DNA of 9,363 bases from an uncultured Archangium sp. Lineage in GTDB: Bacteria; Myxococcota; Myxococcia; Myxococcales; Myxococcaceae. A model generated the notes under the pieces. The model had not been told where the DNA came from, made no database searches, and saw only the letters and a list, made by a program, of their open reading frames with translations. Positions 7,174 through 9,363 of the stretch are shown piece after piece. Made by a program: the position numbers and the translations under genes. Position 1 is the first letter of the stretch; every line of letters starts with the position of its first letter. The stretch is from positions 1-9,363 of the forward strand of contig CAMLFP010000216.1 in assembly GCA_946479335.1 (NCBI GenBank), in the 5' to 3' direction.

Positions 7174-9363
7174 TCAGCCCTCGACGTCGATCTTCTGCAC
7201 CGCGTGGCGGAAGATGAAGATCTTCTCGGTGTTGGTGCGGTTGTCAGCGGGCACCACGAAGAACCCTGCGCCATGCGACGCGTGGTCCTTCGAGAAGCCG
7301 GCGACCTGCCGCCCGTCCTTGAAGGTGACGCGCACCTTCTTGCCCTCGGTCGCGGGCGGGCGCGAGCCGGGCGCGAGCATGAAGAACAGCGCCTTCACGC
7401 GATCGCGCGTCAGCGTCTCAGCGCCGCCGTTCGCCAGCGTCAACGTCAGCTGCGGCGCGCCGAGCTGCGCGTCTCTCACCGCGCCGCGCTTCACCTGCCC
7501 CTCCATCGTGTGGAGGATGACGCGGTGTTCGCCGGGGAGGTTGATGATGGCGTCAGGGCCTGAGGGCGCGGCAGCGACCGGCGCCGGCGCCACGGGGATG
7601 GCAGCCATGCTCTGCGCGTGAGGCTGCGGCGACGGCACCACTGGCATCGCGGCCATGCTCTGCGCACGTTGCTGCGGCGCGGGCACCACCGGCATCCCCG
7701 AGAGGCTCTGGGCGCGCGCAGGCGGCGGCTGCACGGCGGGCATCGCGGCGACGCTCGGCGCACGCGGAGGCGCCGGGGCCAGCGCGGGCACACTCGGCGG
7801 GCGCGGCGGCGCGGGCGGCTGCGCGGCCACTGCCGGTACGCTCGGCAGGCTCTGCGCGCGCGGCGCGGGCGGAGGCTCCGGTGGGGCAGGCATCGCGGCC
7901 TCACCCCAGCTGTCGGCGGCGGGCTCCTCCTCCTCGAGCACCGTGCCCTGGATGACGTCGCCCTCCGATTCCTCCTCGAAGTCGACGGCGATGGAGGCGC
8001 GGTCGCTCTGCCACTGTTCCCCGGTTTGCGTCAGCTGGGAGTGGTCGAGGAAGTCGTGGTTGCTGGCGAGCTCGAGCGGCCCCGCGTCGATGGAGGACGC
8101 CTCGCGCTCGCGCACGTTGGTGGCCAGCTCTGCGGCGGAGGCCGACTCGACGACGAAGTCGCCGGTGTCGACGTCGAGGTCCACCGGCGCCGACGCAGTG
8201 GCCGCCGGCCCGACGCTGGCGAGGAAGTCGGCGTTGCTCGCCAGTTCGACCTGCTCGCTCGTCGCGCCGCTGAACTCGTCGGGCGCGTCGTTGTTCCAGC
8301 CGGTGGCGAACTCCTGCTTCTCGAACGTGGGGATTCGTGGGGCCGCCTCGGGCGGCATCGCCAGCAGGTCGAACGCCGAGGGGCTGCTCTCCGGCACCGG
8401 GGCCTCCGGCTCGAGCTCTGCGTCCAGCACTTCGCCTTCGAGCGCGGCCTCTTCCATCGCCTGCGGCAGCGGCTCCAGGGGCGCGAACTCGGGCGCCGCC
8501 GGGGCCGCGACGGAGGGCGCCGGCTCCAGGTCAGAGAGGTTCGCGGGCTCGGGCGCCAGCGCTTCTTCGATGGAGAAGCTCTGTGTGGAGAAGACGGTCG
8601 GGCGCGGCGCTTCGGTCGCCGGTTGCGCCGGCGGCGCGAGTTCAGGAAGCGTCGCGTGTTCTGGCGCGAGGGCGTCTTCGACCTTGAAGCTCTGGGTGGA
8701 GAAGACGGTCGGGCGCGGGGCCTCGGTCATCGGCTGCGCGAGGTCGGGCTCGGGCGCGAGCGCTTCTTCGATGGAGAAGCTCTGCGTGGAGAAGACGGTC
8801 GGGCGCGGTGCTTCGGTCGTCGGCGCGAGGTCGGGCAACGTCGCGTGCTCCGGCGCGACCGCGTCTTCGACCTTGAAGCTCTGGGTCGAGAAGATGGTCG
8901 GCCGCGGCGCCTCGGCGACGTTCTCCGGCGGCGCGGTGAGCGGCGAGGTGTCGTGAGCGAAGGTGTCGTCGAGCCTGAAGCGCTGCGTCGAGAAGATGGT
9001 CGGCCGCGGCGCCTCGGGCACCGGCGCGGCCTCGGCCGCCGGAGCGTCGCCCACCAGGTCGCGCGTCGAGAAGCTCTGCGTGGTGAAGATGGTCGGGCGC
9101 GGCGCATCGTCGGGCTGTGGCGCGCTGGGGAAGCCCGCCTGCGGTTCGGGCTCCGGGAGACCGACGACGTCGCGAGCCGAGAAGCTCTGGGTGGTGAAGA
9201 TGGTCGGCCGCGGCGCCTCGGGGAGCGGCGCGCTCACCTCGGGGGTAACGGGTTCGCTCGCGAAAGCTGACGCGTCAGCGGCGACCGGCGCTGCGGAGAA
9301 CGCCGCCTGTGCTTCCGCGGGCGCCTCGAACGTCGGCGGCGATTCAGCGTGCGCGTCAAACGC
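7174..9363 (-). CDS. Large repetitive, low-complexity protein with a conserved C-terminal domain; N-terminus beyond right edge
   Basis: I do not recognise this protein. The frame is open for 729 residues up to the right edge with the same Ala/Pro/Glu-rich composition throughout, so the true start lies outside; the GTG at 9237 is probably internal. In protein order: seven copies of APRPT(I/V)F(S/T)TQ(S/R)F (bases 9216-8548), an acidic linker holding a twice-repeated ELASNxDFL motif (8514-7903), a Pro/Ala-rich stretch with 16-residue repeats (7902-7564), and a compact C-terminal domain (about 7560-7177) running from INLPGEHRVILHTMEGQVKR to KIFIFRHAVQKIDVEG. From memory this last part resembles a small beta-rich domain found in deltaproteobacterial proteins (perhaps DUF6982), unverified. 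No membrane helix is visible. The PilZ gene follows one base later. A scaffold or signalling hub is a guess from its architecture. Confidence 0.85.
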   Translation of the reverse strand, partial: AFDAHAESPPTFEAPAEAQAAFSAAPVAADASAFASEPVTPEVSAPLPEAPRPTIFTTQSFSARDVVGLPEPEPQAGFPSAPQPDDAPRPTIFTTQSFSTRDLVGDAPAAEAAPVPEAPRPTIFSTQRFRLDDTFAHDTSPLTAPPENVAEAPRPTIFSTQSFKVEDAVAPEHATLPDLAPTTEAPRPTVFSTQSFSIEEALAPEPDLAQPMTEAPRPTVFSTQSFKVEDALAPEHATLPELAPPAQPATEAPRPTVFSTQSFSIEEALAPEPANLSDLEPAPSVAAPAAPEFAPLEPLPQAMEEAALEGEVLDAELEPEAPVPESSPSAFDLLAMPPEAAPRIPTFEKQEFATGWNNDAPDEFSGATSEQVELASNADFLASVGPAATASAPVDLDVDTGDFVVESASAAELATNVREREASSIDAGPLELASNHDFLDHSQLTQTGEQWQSDRASIAVDFEEESEGDVIQGTVLEEEEPAADSWGEAAMPAPPEPPPAPRAQSLPSVPAVAAQPPAPPRPPSVPALAPAPPRAPSVAAMPAVQPPPARAQSLSGMPVVPAPQQRAQSMAAMPVVPSPQPHAQSMAAIPVAPAPVAAAPSGPDAIINLPGEHRVILHTMEGQVKRGAVRDAQLGAPQLTLTLANGGAETLTRDRVKALFFMLAPGSRPPATEGKKVRVTFKDGRQVAGFSKDHASHGAGFFVVPADNRTNTEKIFIFRHAVQKIDVEG
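7573..7764 (-). repeat. Four 48-base (16-residue) Pro/Ala/Met repeats
   Basis: Four units with an exact 16-codon period start at 7764, 7716, 7668 and 7620. Their consensus is RAQSMAAMPVVPAPQP, with more diverged relatives further upstream in the gene (near 7860 and 7803). The exact spacing points to tandem duplication by slippage or unequal crossing-over, so copy number may vary between strains. Confidence 0.85.
8047..8247 (-). repeat. Twice-repeated ELAS-N-x-DFL motif in the acidic linker
   Basis: ELASNADFL is encoded at 8247-8221 and ELASNHDFL at 8073-8047, with a weaker relative (AELATN) between them. Eight of nine residues match, inside a stretch that otherwise varies. Such short linear motifs in disordered regions often bind a partner, but none is known here. 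Confidence 0.7.
8548..9216 (-). repeat. Seven tandem copies of a 30-37-residue APRPT(I/V)F repeat
   Basis: The copies begin at bases 9216, 9105, 9012, 8910, 8811, 8721 and 8610. The core of about 12 residues is nearly invariant (APRPTIFSTQSF), while the spacers vary in length (30 to 37 residues per unit). Copies 4 and 6 continue KVEDA, copies 5 and 7 continue SIEEALAPEP, so units 4-5 and 6-7 look like a duplicated pair; the DNA from 8560 and 8761 is nearly identical at a 201-base distance. A degenerate eighth copy (APRIPTFEKQEF) starts at 8343. Confidence 0.92.

Noticed and set aside
9235..9237. GTG at 9237 as the true start of the repeat protein
   Set aside because: The frame stays open for 42 more codons to the window edge with the same Ala/Glu/Pro-rich coding character, so the start is most likely outside.
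7618..9270. 550-codon plus-strand open frame opposite the repeat protein
   Set aside because: Its apparent repeats (such as GEDGRARR) are the antisense reading of the APRPT array.

Overview
This is a GC-rich window with very tight gene packing and GTG starts. Its content (ECF sigma factor with zinc-finger anti-sigma, caspase-like protein, PilZ protein, Pro/Ala/Glu-rich repeat protein) points to Myxococcota, the myxobacteria and relatives. That assignment is an inference from gene content and composition; no rRNA or species marker is present. I see no tRNA, rRNA, IS element, phage gene or CRISPR array. Long open frames on the wrong strand are common here and are a by-product of the high GC content.

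Layout. Bases 1-4216 hold a minus-strand series of five genes, listed here in transcription order from right to left: an ECF sigma factor (4216-3701), a zinc-finger anti-sigma factor with one membrane span (3704-2979), a secreted caspase-like protein with a barrel-like C-terminus (2982-1375), menB (1340-447), and the start of an integral membrane protein (440 to beyond base 1). The first three genes overlap by exactly 4 bases at each junction, and the next two follow after 34 (or 16) and 6 bases. They therefore look like one transcription unit. A 115-base divergent region (4217-4331) separates this unit from purF (4332-5690, plus strand), the first committed enzyme of purine synthesis. A short convergent gap follows, then a minus-strand fusion of a four-helix membrane domain to a flavodoxin domain (6706-5735).

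Bases 6828-9363 hold a second minus-strand unit. A large repetitive, mostly disordered protein enters from the right edge (its N-terminus lies outside the window) and ends at 7174. One base later a single-domain PilZ protein begins (7172-6828).

How the parts may work together. The sigma/anti-sigma/caspase module is the most interesting content. The anti-sigma factor has a cytoplasmic zinc finger, one membrane helix and an extracytoplasmic domain. The caspase-like protein carries a signal peptide, so the sensor domain and the protease would share the periplasm. This suggests an envelope-sensing circuit in which the protease is either the output or part of the signal chain. The repeat protein and PilZ pair suggests a c-di-GMP-linked function of unknown kind.
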